The notes beneath the pieces are model-generated. The model worked only from the letters and a program-made list of their open reading frames with translations. It ran no database searches and was not told where the DNA came from. This document shows positions 1 to 7,288 of a stretch of DNA of 9,097 bases, in pieces. The stretch lies in the NCBI GenBank assembly GCA_002305335.1, contig DBQR01000035.1, forward strand, positions 5,041 through 14,137, given 5' to 3'. The number at the start of each line of letters is the position of its first letter. Positions within the stretch are counted from its first letter, which is position 1. The position numbers were made by a program, and so were the translations under genes. Origin of the DNA: Clostridiales bacterium UBA1389. GTDB taxonomy: Bacteria > Bacillota > Clostridia > Oscillospirales > CAG-382.

Positions 1-2
1 AA

Positions 3-2543
3 TATAAAAACCACTGGGAACATCATGGTTATGCCGACAGAAAAGAATTCAGAGAAAAAATTATAAAAATCTATTCCCAGTTAAGCACCATGTGCGAATC
101 CGCCTGCGCCATAATAAGGGATACTCATTCAGGCAACACCGCCCAGGAAAGGGCAACAAGGGAAAAGGCCATTGCCCGGTTAAATCAGTTAAAAACCAAC
201 GCCCAAATGGTTAAAGAAATGAATGAACGCTGTGCGGTTATAGAGCATCCCGACTTTCGAATTTACCGGGACACAAATACCGGCACTAACCTTTATACCT
301 TTTATACAATTGTCCGTGATGCAAAAATGACGAATATTGATTTTTCCATAAAATTGGTTGAATACTATCACCCTGAATATGACGAGTATTTTAAAACACA
401 TGTATTTTTACATGCTTATAGTTATGGGGAAGACCCCATAAGATACATGTCCTCCATGACCAATACCGATAACCCCGTTCTTCCGCCCAATCTTGTCTTC
501 AATTACACCTATAACCTTAATAACTTTACAGTCGAAAAAAGGGTAACGGCCTACTACAACTATCATATGTTTTCCTACCAACCCGATGTGGGGGATCTTA
601 CTAAAATATACAACGACTATAAAAGCGAAAACCCGGGCAAAGATATTACTCTTTATGATATATTTTTCGGTAAAGAAAACGGTAATTTTACCAATAAAAC
701 CGGAAGATACGGCCCCATGCTGGGCAAGGGAGCATGGTTTGCCACCCGTGTCTATTTTTACGAATTTGTTAAATTAGGCGAGACCAAATGGTTCGGCAAT
801 TTCGTTACCGACACCGGTGAAGAAAAAGTTCAATACCAATTGGCCTATTTCAAGGACTACAAGAAAGAGATAGATAGCAATTCAGGATATGTTGGACGAG
901 TTCTTAACACAATCTCATGGGTGTCGCAGAATTTGTTTTTTTCCGTTACAAGATGGCGGGGTCCCGAACTTGAACAGGGGAGCTTAATGGAACCGGCTTA
1001 CCCGGAAGCTCAGCCCGATGGGTTGATTTCCGGCATGGAAAGCTTTTATGAACTGCCCTATGACGGAAACGTTACCCTTTCGGTTCCTGATGATTCGGGG
1101 ATAAAATTACAATGGTATTTAAGAAAGGGCGACGGTGGCGAGGATTCGGAAATAGAGGGAGCAACGTCATCAACCTACACCCTGCCCCTCCTTCAATCAA
1201 ACATGAACGGCTGGAAGTATTACTGTAAAATCATTGAGGATGACGACCCGGATATGATTGATTACTACATGACAACTCCGGTGACCCTTAACCTTGCCGG
1301 AGAGGGTACGAAGGTTCATGAGGTGAAAACCGCCGCCGAACTGGAAGAAGCCATGGATAAAATTACCGCAGGAGACTGGGACGGGCATACCATCAAGCTG
1401 ACTGCTGATATTACATTAAATACCCCGCTTTTCCTTTATGACCACAGAGCAACTATTGACCTGAACGGTCATGACCTTACTATTAGCCCGGCTGCCGGCT
1501 CCGAACCGAATGTAAATCCCACTTCAAGCAAGCCTGAAATTGCGTCGGTTTACCTGTTAAGAGGTAAGCTGTCCCTAACCGGCGAAGGTCGGTTTAACAT
1601 TACCCCAGGGGAGGGGACTGACTACGGCATTTACGCGCATAACGGCGTAATTATGGCAGATAATGTGACCTTAGCAAACGGCAATGCCGCCGTTTATGCC
1701 GCAGAGGGCTCAACCGTTGAAATAAAGGGTAATATTTCGGCAACCGGCAAAGATGTATCCGCCATTGAATGTTTTACCGGCAGCATCGTTAAAGTAGCCG
1801 GCAATGTGTCCGCCGAAGGGGAAAGTTCCTGCGGAGTATATGCCGAATCCAACAACGAAAACAATGTCAAGGTAGAAATAAGCGGCAATCTTGCCGTCAG
1901 CGGCGATAACTCCAAAGCTGCCTTTTTAGGCGGGGAATGGACTTTCCTAAGGGTGGTCGGGAACGTATCGGCCACCGGTCTCGGTGCAGCCGGCATAATG
2001 GCCGGCGGAGGAAATGCGGACAGCAAATGCACCGCTTTTGTTCAGGGCAGCATAACTGCCGATAACACCGGGGTTATGGTATGGAATTTGGCCGATGTGA
2101 GGGTTTTCGGGAACGTAACGGTAACCGGCGAAGGGGCAAACGCCGTTCATTCCACAGGAGGAATGGTTTATGTTTACGGTGATATTACAGCCGATGGAAA
2201 GAACGGCACCGGAATATATGCCGAATCCTGGGACTTAACCGACCCTGTAACAGGAGCAATGGTTAAAGCCGACGGTAAAATTACAGCTTTTACCCCCTTA
2301 AAGCTTGACGGCATGGCAATGAATGAAAACGAACATGAAAACAACTCGACATATCAAGGGTTCTTAACTTTTTCCGACGAAACAAATTTCGTCTGGGCAG
2401 CGGAAGGTTCCTTTGTTATCCTTACCCCCCAATCCCCCCCGACGGGAGATGTGTCAGGCATAATCCATTATTCATTCTTGCTGCTTATTACCGCAGGTAT
2501 AATGAATATAAAATACAAGAATAAACGAAGCATATCCGCATAA
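3..2543 (+). CDS. Large sortase-anchored surface protein with Ig-like segment and beta-helix repeats (5' partial)
   Basis: The reading frame has no stop between the left edge and the ATG at 90, and no Shine-Dalgarno precedes that ATG, so the true start and any signal peptide lie outside the window. Residues below are counted from the ATG at 90. Residues 1 to about 310 are unrecognised and rich in aromatic residues and Asn. About 317-400 resembles an Ig-like fold, with LQWYLRK near 340 and YYCK near 377. From about 405 to 780 the protein is a parallel beta-helix (pectate-lyase-like) built from repeats with a G-N-[VI]-[ST]-[AV] core. The C-terminus has the sorting-signal layout: SPPTGD at 782-787, a hydrophobic span, then KYKNKR. 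SPPTG fits the (S/P)PXTG motif known for C. difficile sortase B. I infer a wall-linked surface protein, perhaps an adhesin or glycan-binding protein. No catalytic residues could be identified, so enzyme activity is open. Confidence 0.85.
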   Translation, partial: YKNHWEHHGYADRKEFREKIIKIYSQLSTMCESACAIIRDTHSGNTAQERATREKAIARLNQLKTNAQMVKEMNERCAVIEHPDFRIYRDTNTGTNLYTFYTIVRDAKMTNIDFSIKLVEYYHPEYDEYFKTHVFLHAYSYGEDPIRYMSSMTNTDNPVLPPNLVFNYTYNLNNFTVEKRVTAYYNYHMFSYQPDVGDLTKIYNDYKSENPGKDITLYDIFFGKENGNFTNKTGRYGPMLGKGAWFATRVYFYEFVKLGETKWFGNFVTDTGEEKVQYQLAYFKDYKKEIDSNSGYVGRVLNTISWVSQNLFFSVTRWRGPELEQGSLMEPAYPEAQPDGLISGMESFYELPYDGNVTLSVPDDSGIKLQWYLRKGDGGEDSEIEGATSSTYTLPLLQSNMNGWKYYCKIIEDDDPDMIDYYMTTPVTLNLAGEGTKVHEVKTAAELEEAMDKITAGDWDGHTIKLTADITLNTPLFLYDHRATIDLNGHDLTISPAAGSEPNVNPTSSKPEIASVYLLRGKLSLTGEGRFNITPGEGTDYGIYAHNGVIMADNVTLANGNAAVYAAEGSTVEIKGNISATGKDVSAIECFTGSIVKVAGNVSAEGESSCGVYAESNNENNVKVEISGNLAVSGDNSKAAFLGGEWTFLRVVGNVSATGLGAAGIMAGGGNADSKCTAFVQGSITADNTGVMVWNLADVRVFGNVTVTGEGANAVHSTGGMVYVYGDITADGKNGTGIYAESWDLTDPVTGAMVKADGKITAFTPLKLDGMAMNENEHENNSTYQGFLTFSDETNFVWAAEGSFVILTPQSPPTGDVSGIIHYSFLLLITAGIMNIKYKNKRSISA
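1728..2288 (+). repeat. Eight degenerate beta-helix rung repeats within the surface protein
   Basis: The peptide core G-[NSDK]-[VIL]-[STA]-[AV] recurs with its Gly codon at 1728, 1800, 1884, 1959, 2046, 2109, 2178 and 2274. The spacing is therefore 24, 28, 25, 29, 21, 23 and 32 residues. Many cores are followed by a Gly-containing turn and a small-residue strand such as GVYAES or GIMAGG. This is the period expected for coils of a right-handed parallel beta-helix. The DNA copies are diverged, so this is an old protein repeat and not a recent tandem duplication. Confidence 0.75.
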
Positions 2544-2558
2544 AGCTTTAAAACAATA

Positions 2559-2588
2559 AACCCGGTCATGCGTTTGCAGGGCCGGGTT
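2559..2588 (+). terminator. Probable terminator hairpin after the surface-protein gene
   Basis: AACCCGG at 2559-2565 pairs exactly with CCGGGTT at 2582-2588, around a 16-base loop. It sits 16 bases after the TAA of the surface-protein gene. The following sequence (ATTATATTG) has only a weak T tract, so it is an imperfect intrinsic terminator, but position and GC-rich stem favour that role. Confidence 0.55.
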
Positions 2589-2601
2589 ATTATATTGCCT
2601 G

Positions 2602-2632
2602 ACAGTCATATATCACAGTTCCTTCTGACTGT
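2602..2632. repeat. Inverted repeat ACAGTCA-N17-TGACTGT
   Basis: ACAGTCA at 2602-2608 and TGACTGT at 2626-2632 are perfect inverted copies, 17 bases apart, in the gap between the surface-protein gene and the hydrolase gene. It could be a second weak hairpin backing up the terminator at 2559, since TTTCATCT follows, or a protein-binding dyad. Nothing in the sequence decides between these. Confidence 0.35.
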
Positions 2633-2672
2633 TTCATCTGATTAAAACACCGCTAATCGAGTATTAAAAATG

Positions 2673-2694
2673 CAATATTATGTTAAAAATATTG
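2673..2694. promoter_or_regulatory. Candidate operator dyad overlapping the -35 of the hydrolase promoter
   Basis: CAATATT at 2673-2679 and AATATTG at 2688-2694 are perfect 7-base inverted copies with an 8-base spacer. The right arm covers the first three bases of the -35 hexamer at 2692-2697, a position suited to a repressor or activator site. The arms are AT-only apart from one C/G pair in a very AT-rich region, so chance is a real alternative. Confidence 0.35.
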
Positions 2695-2720
2695 TAATTT
2701 ATGATGTATTTTGCTATAAT
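2692..2720 (+). promoter_or_regulatory. Sigma-A-type promoter for the metallo-hydrolase gene
   Basis: TTGTAA (2692-2697) and a perfect TATAAT (2715-2720) are separated by 17 bases, with an extended -10 TGC directly before the -10. Transcription would start near 2727 and give a leader of about 85 bases before the ATG at 2811. A second TATAAT lies at 2749-2754, with TTGCGC at 2725-2730 (18-base spacing), and could be a weaker tandem promoter. Two short perfect palindromes, GAATATATATTC (2733-2744) and GATTATAATC (2746-2755), also lie in this leader. Confidence 0.7.
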
Positions 2721-2810
2721 ATGCTTGCGCTTGAATATATATTCGGATTATAATCGAAAACCTAAACCTTATAGACTAAAAAAATGAATCTGGCGTGGAG
2801 TGAAAAGGGT

Positions 2811-3713
2811 ATGGATGACATTAATATTGACAAAATACATTTTTTAAAGGCAAACTGGTGCGACATCACGGTGCTTGAAAGTGAGGGAAAATACGCCCTT
2901 ATCGATACCGGATTCAAAGGAAGCTTTTATACCATTGACAGCTTTCTTAAATCGCAGGGAGTAAACAAACTGGAATTTATCTTTTTATCCCATTTTCATT
3001 GCGACCATTACGGCGGCGCACTCCGGGTGCTTGAAAATTATGAGGTGGATAAACTCTACACAAAAGAATATAAAGGGCTTGAAAAGTTAGGGTCCAGCGG
3101 CAACGCCGAAGCGGAGGAATACTACATAGGCGAGCGGGAAAATTATAACGCCATAATAGCAAAAGCAACCGAAAAAAGCAGTATTCACTACATTACCCCT
3201 GCGCTTCAGTCCATAACATTAGGAAAAATCAAATTAACCGTTTTCATAAAGGATAACAATATCGAACGGCTTTATAAAGACGAGGAAAGCCCCTTTAAAG
3301 GCATTAAGAAATTCAGCGAAAACACTAACAGCACCCTGCTTTATGCCGAATTTGCAAGCGGAGCCGCCGCCGTTATCGCCGGAGACTATGTCGATGTTAT
3401 AACAGGCTATGAACCGGTGGATATGCTGAATTTGAAAACAGCGGAGGAAATCGGTCATAAGGCGGATATCTATAAGCTGCCCCATCATGCCTGCGGTGTG
3501 GGCGCTACCGAAAAAATAGCCGGCATCTATCGTCCCGACCATGTGGTTATGACCATCGGCGAGGAATTTATGCAGAACGGTCATCAGTATTCGGATAACC
3601 TTCATAACGCTCTTGCCGCAAATCCGGATGTAAAGTTTTATTATACCGCCAAACAGGGTTACAGCTTTTACATGTACGGAAAGGGAAATATCAGCGTTAG
3701 AACGATTATATAA
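2811..3713 (+). CDS. Metallo-beta-lactamase-fold hydrolase, ComEC/Rec2-like
   Basis: This is a 300-residue protein of the metallo-beta-lactamase superfamily. Numbered from the ATG at 2811, it has the N-terminal LIDTG strand (Asp32) and the metal motif HFHCDH (His61, His63, Asp65, His66). It also has an N-x-x-S strand before AGD (Asp192) and a late LPHH (His225/His226). This order resembles the soluble hydrolase domain of ComEC/Rec2 proteins, where the fold acts on phosphodiesters such as nucleic acids, but the competence channel is absent. No signal peptide or membrane span is seen, so it is probably cytoplasmic. An in-frame ATG lies 27 bases upstream at 2784 but has no Shine-Dalgarno. GGAG at 2797-2800 is 10 bases before 2811, and conserved sequence starts soon after, so I prefer 2811. 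The substrate is unknown, and no competence gene is nearby. Confidence 0.85.
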   Translation: MDDINIDKIHFLKANWCDITVLESEGKYALIDTGFKGSFYTIDSFLKSQGVNKLEFIFLSHFHCDHYGGALRVLENYEVDKLYTKEYKGLEKLGSSGNAEAEEYYIGERENYNAIIAKATEKSSIHYITPALQSITLGKIKLTVFIKDNNIERLYKDEESPFKGIKKFSENTNSTLLYAEFASGAAAVIAGDYVDVITGYEPVDMLNLKTAEEIGHKADIYKLPHHACGVGATEKIAGIYRPDHVVMTIGEEFMQNGHQYSDNLHNALAANPDVKFYYTAKQGYSFYMYGKGNISVRTII

Positions 3714-3731
3714 AAAAGAGGGAACAAATAA

Positions 3732-3898
3732 ATATTATTGCCTTTGCAGGATATAAAAAATGTTATAAAGCAGATAGCGGATGATGTATCTTTCGATAAC
3801 CTCACTGTAAAAGAAAAACCGAAAAAGCGGCTGCACTTTTTCAGGACATTGCCCTAAATCGGGAACTTGTTCTTAAGCTGTGTAAAAAGGAAGCATAA
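3732..3898 (+). pseudogene. Probable gene remnant with a frameshift between hydrolase and HD-domain genes
   Basis: The gap of about 215 bases after the hydrolase has no intact gene, but protein-like sequence runs across two frames. One frame reads LQDIKNVIKQIADDVSFD from about 3744 and stops at 3857. The overlapping second frame is open from 3800 and reads QDIALNRELVLKLCKKEA, ending at a TAA at 3896-3898. Joining them near the run of A at 3822-3826 would give one helical, charged stretch of about 50 residues. GAGGG at 3718-3722 just after the hydrolase stop resembles a ribosome-binding site, but no ATG follows at a usable distance. I cannot name the parent protein. Chance open frames in AT-rich DNA are the alternative. 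Confidence 0.35.
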
Positions 3899-3928
3899 AG
3901 TAAATGAGGATAGTTAAAACAAGATAAT

Positions 3929-4648
3929 ATGCTTTTTTACGAAAACGGGAAAAGCGAGTCGGTATTTGTTGTCCGTTTTGTTGTTACTGAGAATCAATTT
4001 TTATCCGTATATTACGAACAGAAAGCAGGACATCAGTTGGATATTAACAGTTTTGTTTATATAAATTTTAATATTCCGGCTGTTGATTTGATAAATCAAA
4101 TCGAACAGTTTTACATTATCAATAATAAACCGGACACGCTTAAACATGTCAGGTCGGTTGCCGGGACAAACATTGATATAGCAAAACAATTTGATCTTGA
4201 TGTAAACAAATGTTATCTTGCCGGACTTCTTCACGATATCGGTATAGTAATGAAACCGGAAGACATGATTCATTACGCAAAGGATATCGGCATGGATATA
4301 GATGAATCGGAAAACAAATATCCCTTTTTATTACATCAGCGGATTTCGAAAAATATTGCCGAACAGATATTCAGAAATGAAGACACAGATATTTTATCGG
4401 CAATTGAATGTCATACCACATTAAAAGCCAATCCGGGTAAATACGACATGTCGCTGTTTATCGCGGATAAATTATCCTGGGATCAGGAAGGAAAACCGCC
4501 GTTTTATAATCAGGTAAAATCCGCTTTGGCGCAGTCTTTGGAATCTGCCTGTCTGCAATATATGACCTATATGCTTGAAAATGATATGATTCTATATCCT
4601 CACAGACAATTTGTGGAAGCAAGGATTTTTTTGGAAAATCAAATATAA
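3929..4648 (+). CDS. HD-domain phosphohydrolase related to YqeK
   Basis: The HD-domain metal ligands occur in the order seen in YqeK-type proteins. Numbered from the ATG at 3929, they are His73 in LKHV, His102-Asp103 in LLHDIG, His136 in LLHQR, His162 in ECHTT and Asp180 in IADKLSWD. Characterised YqeK proteins are symmetrical Ap4A hydrolases that bind a di-iron centre, so a nucleotide phosphohydrolase role is likely, though the exact substrate is inferred. Canonical yqeK sits beside nadD and rsfS; that context is absent, so this is better seen as a YqeK-like paralogue. The start is doubtful: the ATG at 3929 has no Shine-Dalgarno and follows GATAAT directly. The first 36 residues match nothing I know. 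A TTG at 4037, with AGGA at 4027-4030, would give 203 residues, closer to the usual family length. The gene looks more AT-rich than its neighbours. Confidence 0.8.
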   Translation: MLFYENGKSESVFVVRFVVTENQFLSVYYEQKAGHQLDINSFVYINFNIPAVDLINQIEQFYIINNKPDTLKHVRSVAGTNIDIAKQFDLDVNKCYLAGLLHDIGIVMKPEDMIHYAKDIGMDIDESENKYPFLLHQRISKNIAEQIFRNEDTDILSAIECHTTLKANPGKYDMSLFIADKLSWDQEGKPPFYNQVKSALAQSLESACLQYMTYMLENDMILYPHRQFVEARIFLENQI

Positions 4649-4738
4649 TATATACAGAGTATTTATAACCATTGTAACCGAAGCAACCAATGCCTACATA
4701 AAGTTAAAATAATTCGAATCTTATATAAGAGGTGTCCC

Positions 4739-7288
4739 ATGAATCTTTACGACAAAGTCAGCACGGGTATAAAGGGTTTTGACCGGGTTATCGACCACCT
4801 GAGATTCGGAGATAACGTGGTGTGGCAGGTGGATTCGGTTTCGGACTACAAAAAAATGGTTGACTATTTCGCGGAAAGCGCGAAAGCCGAAAATATGAGC
4901 CTGGTTTATATCCGCTTTGCCGGTCACGAACCTTTGCTTGATGCCGGCGGGGATATTAAAATTTATACGGTTGACGCCGGCAGAGGTTTTGAGAGTTTTG
5001 CCGTAAAAGTACACAATATCATTAAGGAAGAGGGCAAAAGGGTACTTTATGTATTCGATTGTCTTACCGACTTGCTGGAACACTGGCAGTCGGACCTTAT
5101 GCTGGGGAATTTTTTCAAAGCCACCTGTCCCTACTTATATGAACTTGATACGGTGGCATATTTTGCGATAAAGAGGAATTATCACACCAACAGCACCATA
5201 GCCGGTATCCGGGAAACCACACAGCTTCTCCTGGACTTGTACCGGATAAACAATAAAACCTATATTCACCCCCTCAAGGTATGGCAGCGTTATTCCCCCA
5301 CCATGTTTTTTCCCCACCATATTCAGGGACAGGAAGCCGTCTGCATTACCTCCAGTTCCGACGCCTCCGAGCTTTTCAACAGCATTAACCGCAGTGAAAT
5401 GCGGCTAGATTACTGGAATACCGTACTTAACGATGCGAAAAAAATGCTTAACGCCTCCGCCGGGGAGCAGGAAACGGTAAAAAAACGCCTTATGCATATG
5501 CTTATCGGCAGCGATTCCCGGATGTTTAAGCTGTGTGACCGATATTTTACCCTGAGGGATATTCTTGCCATTGCCTCCCGGGAAATCGGCACCGGTTTTG
5601 TGGGGGGGAAAAGCGTGGGTATGCTTTTGGCGAGAAAAATTTTGGAAACCGAAGGAGGCGACAGTTTAACTTCGTTTTTAGAACCCCATGATTCATTCTA
5701 TATAGGTTCGGACGTTTTTTACACGTATATCGTCCAGAACGGCTGGTGGAGACTCCGCACAAAGCAAAAAACCCCCGAGGGATATTACGAGTATGCGGCA
5801 GACCTGGAAGAAAAGCTTTTGCAGGGCTCTTTCCCCAAGGATATTCAGGAACAGTTTGTAAATATGTTAGAGTACTTCGGGCAGTCCCCCATAATCGTGC
5901 GTTCCAGCTCACTGCTTGAGGACAACTTCGGCAATGCCTTTGCCGGAAAATACATGAGCGTTTTCTGTGTCAACCAGGGAAACCCCCAGGAACGTTATGA
6001 GGCCTTTGAGCAGGCGGTGCGTACCGTTTACGCCAGTACAATGAACAGGGACGCCCTCAACTACCGGGCTAACCGGGGACTGGCACAGCAGGACGAGCAG
6101 ATGGCAATACTGGTTCAGCGGGTGTCCGGGGACAGGTACGGAGATTATTTCTTCCCCCATTTGGCGGGGGTTGGTAACTCTTCAAACCTTTATGTGTGGG
6201 ACGAAAGCATTGACATGAATGCCGGGATGCTCCGCCTTGTGTTCGGACTGGGTACCAGGGCGGTGGATCGTACCGACGGGGATTATGTGAAGGTGGTCTG
6301 CCTTGACAACCCCCTTAGGATTCCTCCGATGAATTATGAGGACCTAAAAAAGTTTTCCCAGCATAGACTGGACCTTCTGTCGCTGAAAAACAACGCTTTG
6401 GAAAGCAGCGAGCTGGATAAGGTTTTATCCCTTCCCTTAAAAGCGGATTATAATTTGTTCATAAGCCCCGACTACGCCGCCGAAGCCCGGATGCGTGAAC
6501 TGGGGTATAGGGATTTTAAAACACCAGGCTTGTTGGACTTTAAAAAGCTTTTTACTGATACGGCGTTTGCCGCCGTTATGAAAGATATGCTGTCTAAGCT
6601 TTCCGAAGCCTACGATTACCCCGTCGATATCGAGTTTACAGCCAACTTCAATAAGGAAAAGGGCTTTAAAATTAATCTGCTGCAATGCCGCCCGCTGCAG
6701 ACCAAAGGTCTGGGTAAGACGGTTAAGATACCCGAGCTAAAGGATGTAAAGGATTGCTTCTTTTCCTGCAAAGGCGGCTTTATGGGGGGGAGCGTCCGCC
6801 TGCCCATAGATTACGTCATATTTATTAATGTAACCGCATACCTAAAGCTGAACGACAACGGAAAATATGAAGCGGCAAGGCTAATCGGCTTAATCAACAG
6901 GGAAATGAAGGGGAAGAATGCCCTGCTGGCGGGTCCGGGCAGATGGGGGAGCACCACCCCCTCCCTCGGCGTTCCGGTGCATTTTACCGAATTATGCAAT
7001 ATGAAAGCGCTTTGTGAGTATGCTTCGAAAAAAGAAGGATTCATGCCGGAACTGTCCTACGGCAGTCATTTCTTTCAGGATATTGTCGAATCGGAAATCT
7101 TTTATGTGGCAATTTTTGACGGTTATCGGGACGTAATCTTCAACCCCGACCGTATTTTACAAAAAGAGAACCTGCTTACCTCGTTTTTGCCCAGAGCCGG
7201 TCAGTTTAAGGACGTTATCCATATCGCAGATACCGGAGGTATGGAATTATATTCCGATATAGTTACCCAGAAGCTGTTATGCAGGTAA
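4739..7288 (+). CDS. KaiC-like domain without P-loop fused to PEP/pyruvate-binding (PPDK-type) ATP-grasp domain
   Basis: This 849-residue protein has a strong ribosome-binding site (AGAGGTG, 4728-4734, four bases before the ATG). Residues 1 to about 190 resemble KaiC/RecA ATPases, opening STGIKGFDRVID with a Walker-B-like VLYVFD near 105. The Walker A Lys-Thr loop is replaced by DSVSDYKK, so ATP hydrolysis there is unlikely. From about 275 to 650 it matches the N-terminal ATP-grasp domain of pyruvate phosphate dikinase and PEP synthase: GGKSVGMLLARK, IVRSSSLLEDNFGNAFAGKY near 385, and LLQCRPLQ near 648. It lacks the central phosphohistidine domain (TSxxGxxxHA) and the PEP barrel, so it cannot carry out the whole dikinase reaction. 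Residues 655-849 hold GPGRWGS near 731 and YGSHFFQD near 774, motifs I associate with PEP/pyruvate-binding-domain proteins of unknown role. It is probably a cytoplasmic nucleotide-binding phosphotransfer or regulatory protein. Confidence 0.85.
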   Translation: MNLYDKVSTGIKGFDRVIDHLRFGDNVVWQVDSVSDYKKMVDYFAESAKAENMSLVYIRFAGHEPLLDAGGDIKIYTVDAGRGFESFAVKVHNIIKEEGKRVLYVFDCLTDLLEHWQSDLMLGNFFKATCPYLYELDTVAYFAIKRNYHTNSTIAGIRETTQLLLDLYRINNKTYIHPLKVWQRYSPTMFFPHHIQGQEAVCITSSSDASELFNSINRSEMRLDYWNTVLNDAKKMLNASAGEQETVKKRLMHMLIGSDSRMFKLCDRYFTLRDILAIASREIGTGFVGGKSVGMLLARKILETEGGDSLTSFLEPHDSFYIGSDVFYTYIVQNGWWRLRTKQKTPEGYYEYAADLEEKLLQGSFPKDIQEQFVNMLEYFGQSPIIVRSSSLLEDNFGNAFAGKYMSVFCVNQGNPQERYEAFEQAVRTVYASTMNRDALNYRANRGLAQQDEQMAILVQRVSGDRYGDYFFPHLAGVGNSSNLYVWDESIDMNAGMLRLVFGLGTRAVDRTDGDYVKVVCLDNPLRIPPMNYEDLKKFSQHRLDLLSLKNNALESSELDKVLSLPLKADYNLFISPDYAAEARMRELGYRDFKTPGLLDFKKLFTDTAFAAVMKDMLSKLSEAYDYPVDIEFTANFNKEKGFKINLLQCRPLQTKGLGKTVKIPELKDVKDCFFSCKGGFMGGSVRLPIDYVIFINVTAYLKLNDNGKYEAARLIGLINREMKGKNALLAGPGRWGSTTPSLGVPVHFTELCNMKALCEYASKKEGFMPELSYGSHFFQDIVESEIFYVAIFDGYRDVIFNPDRILQKENLLTSFLPRAGQFKDVIHIADTGGMELYSDIVTQKLLCR

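Noticed and set aside
1728..2288. CRISPR array or DNA-level tandem repeat
   Set aside because: The periodicity is only in the protein, with variable 21-32 residue spacing and diverged codons.
2811..3713. Beta-lactamase or other antibiotic-resistance enzyme
   Set aside because: The fold is shared, but the motif order (N-x-x-S, AGD, LPHH) follows the ComEC-like hydrolase group and there is no signal peptide.
4631..4649. TTGGAA and TATAAT at the end of the HD gene as a promoter for the dikinase-like gene
   Set aside because: The two hexamers are only seven bases apart, too close for a sigma-A promoter. No better promoter was found in 4649-4738, so the gene may be transcribed with the HD gene.
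4739..5310. Circadian-clock KaiC protein
   Set aside because: The KaiC resemblance is limited to the fold-level pattern, the P-loop is missing, and the rest of the protein is a dikinase-type domain. No KaiA or KaiB is present.
5547..5912. Long antisense frames, for example on the minus strand at 5547-5912, 4721-5083 and 3234-3605
   Set aside because: They lie wholly or mainly inside well-supported plus-strand genes, show no recognisable domain, and look like shadows of the coding strand.
4739..7288. Complete PEP synthase or pyruvate phosphate dikinase (ppsA/ppdK)
   Set aside because: The phosphohistidine swivel domain and the PEP/pyruvate barrel are absent, so those names would mislead.
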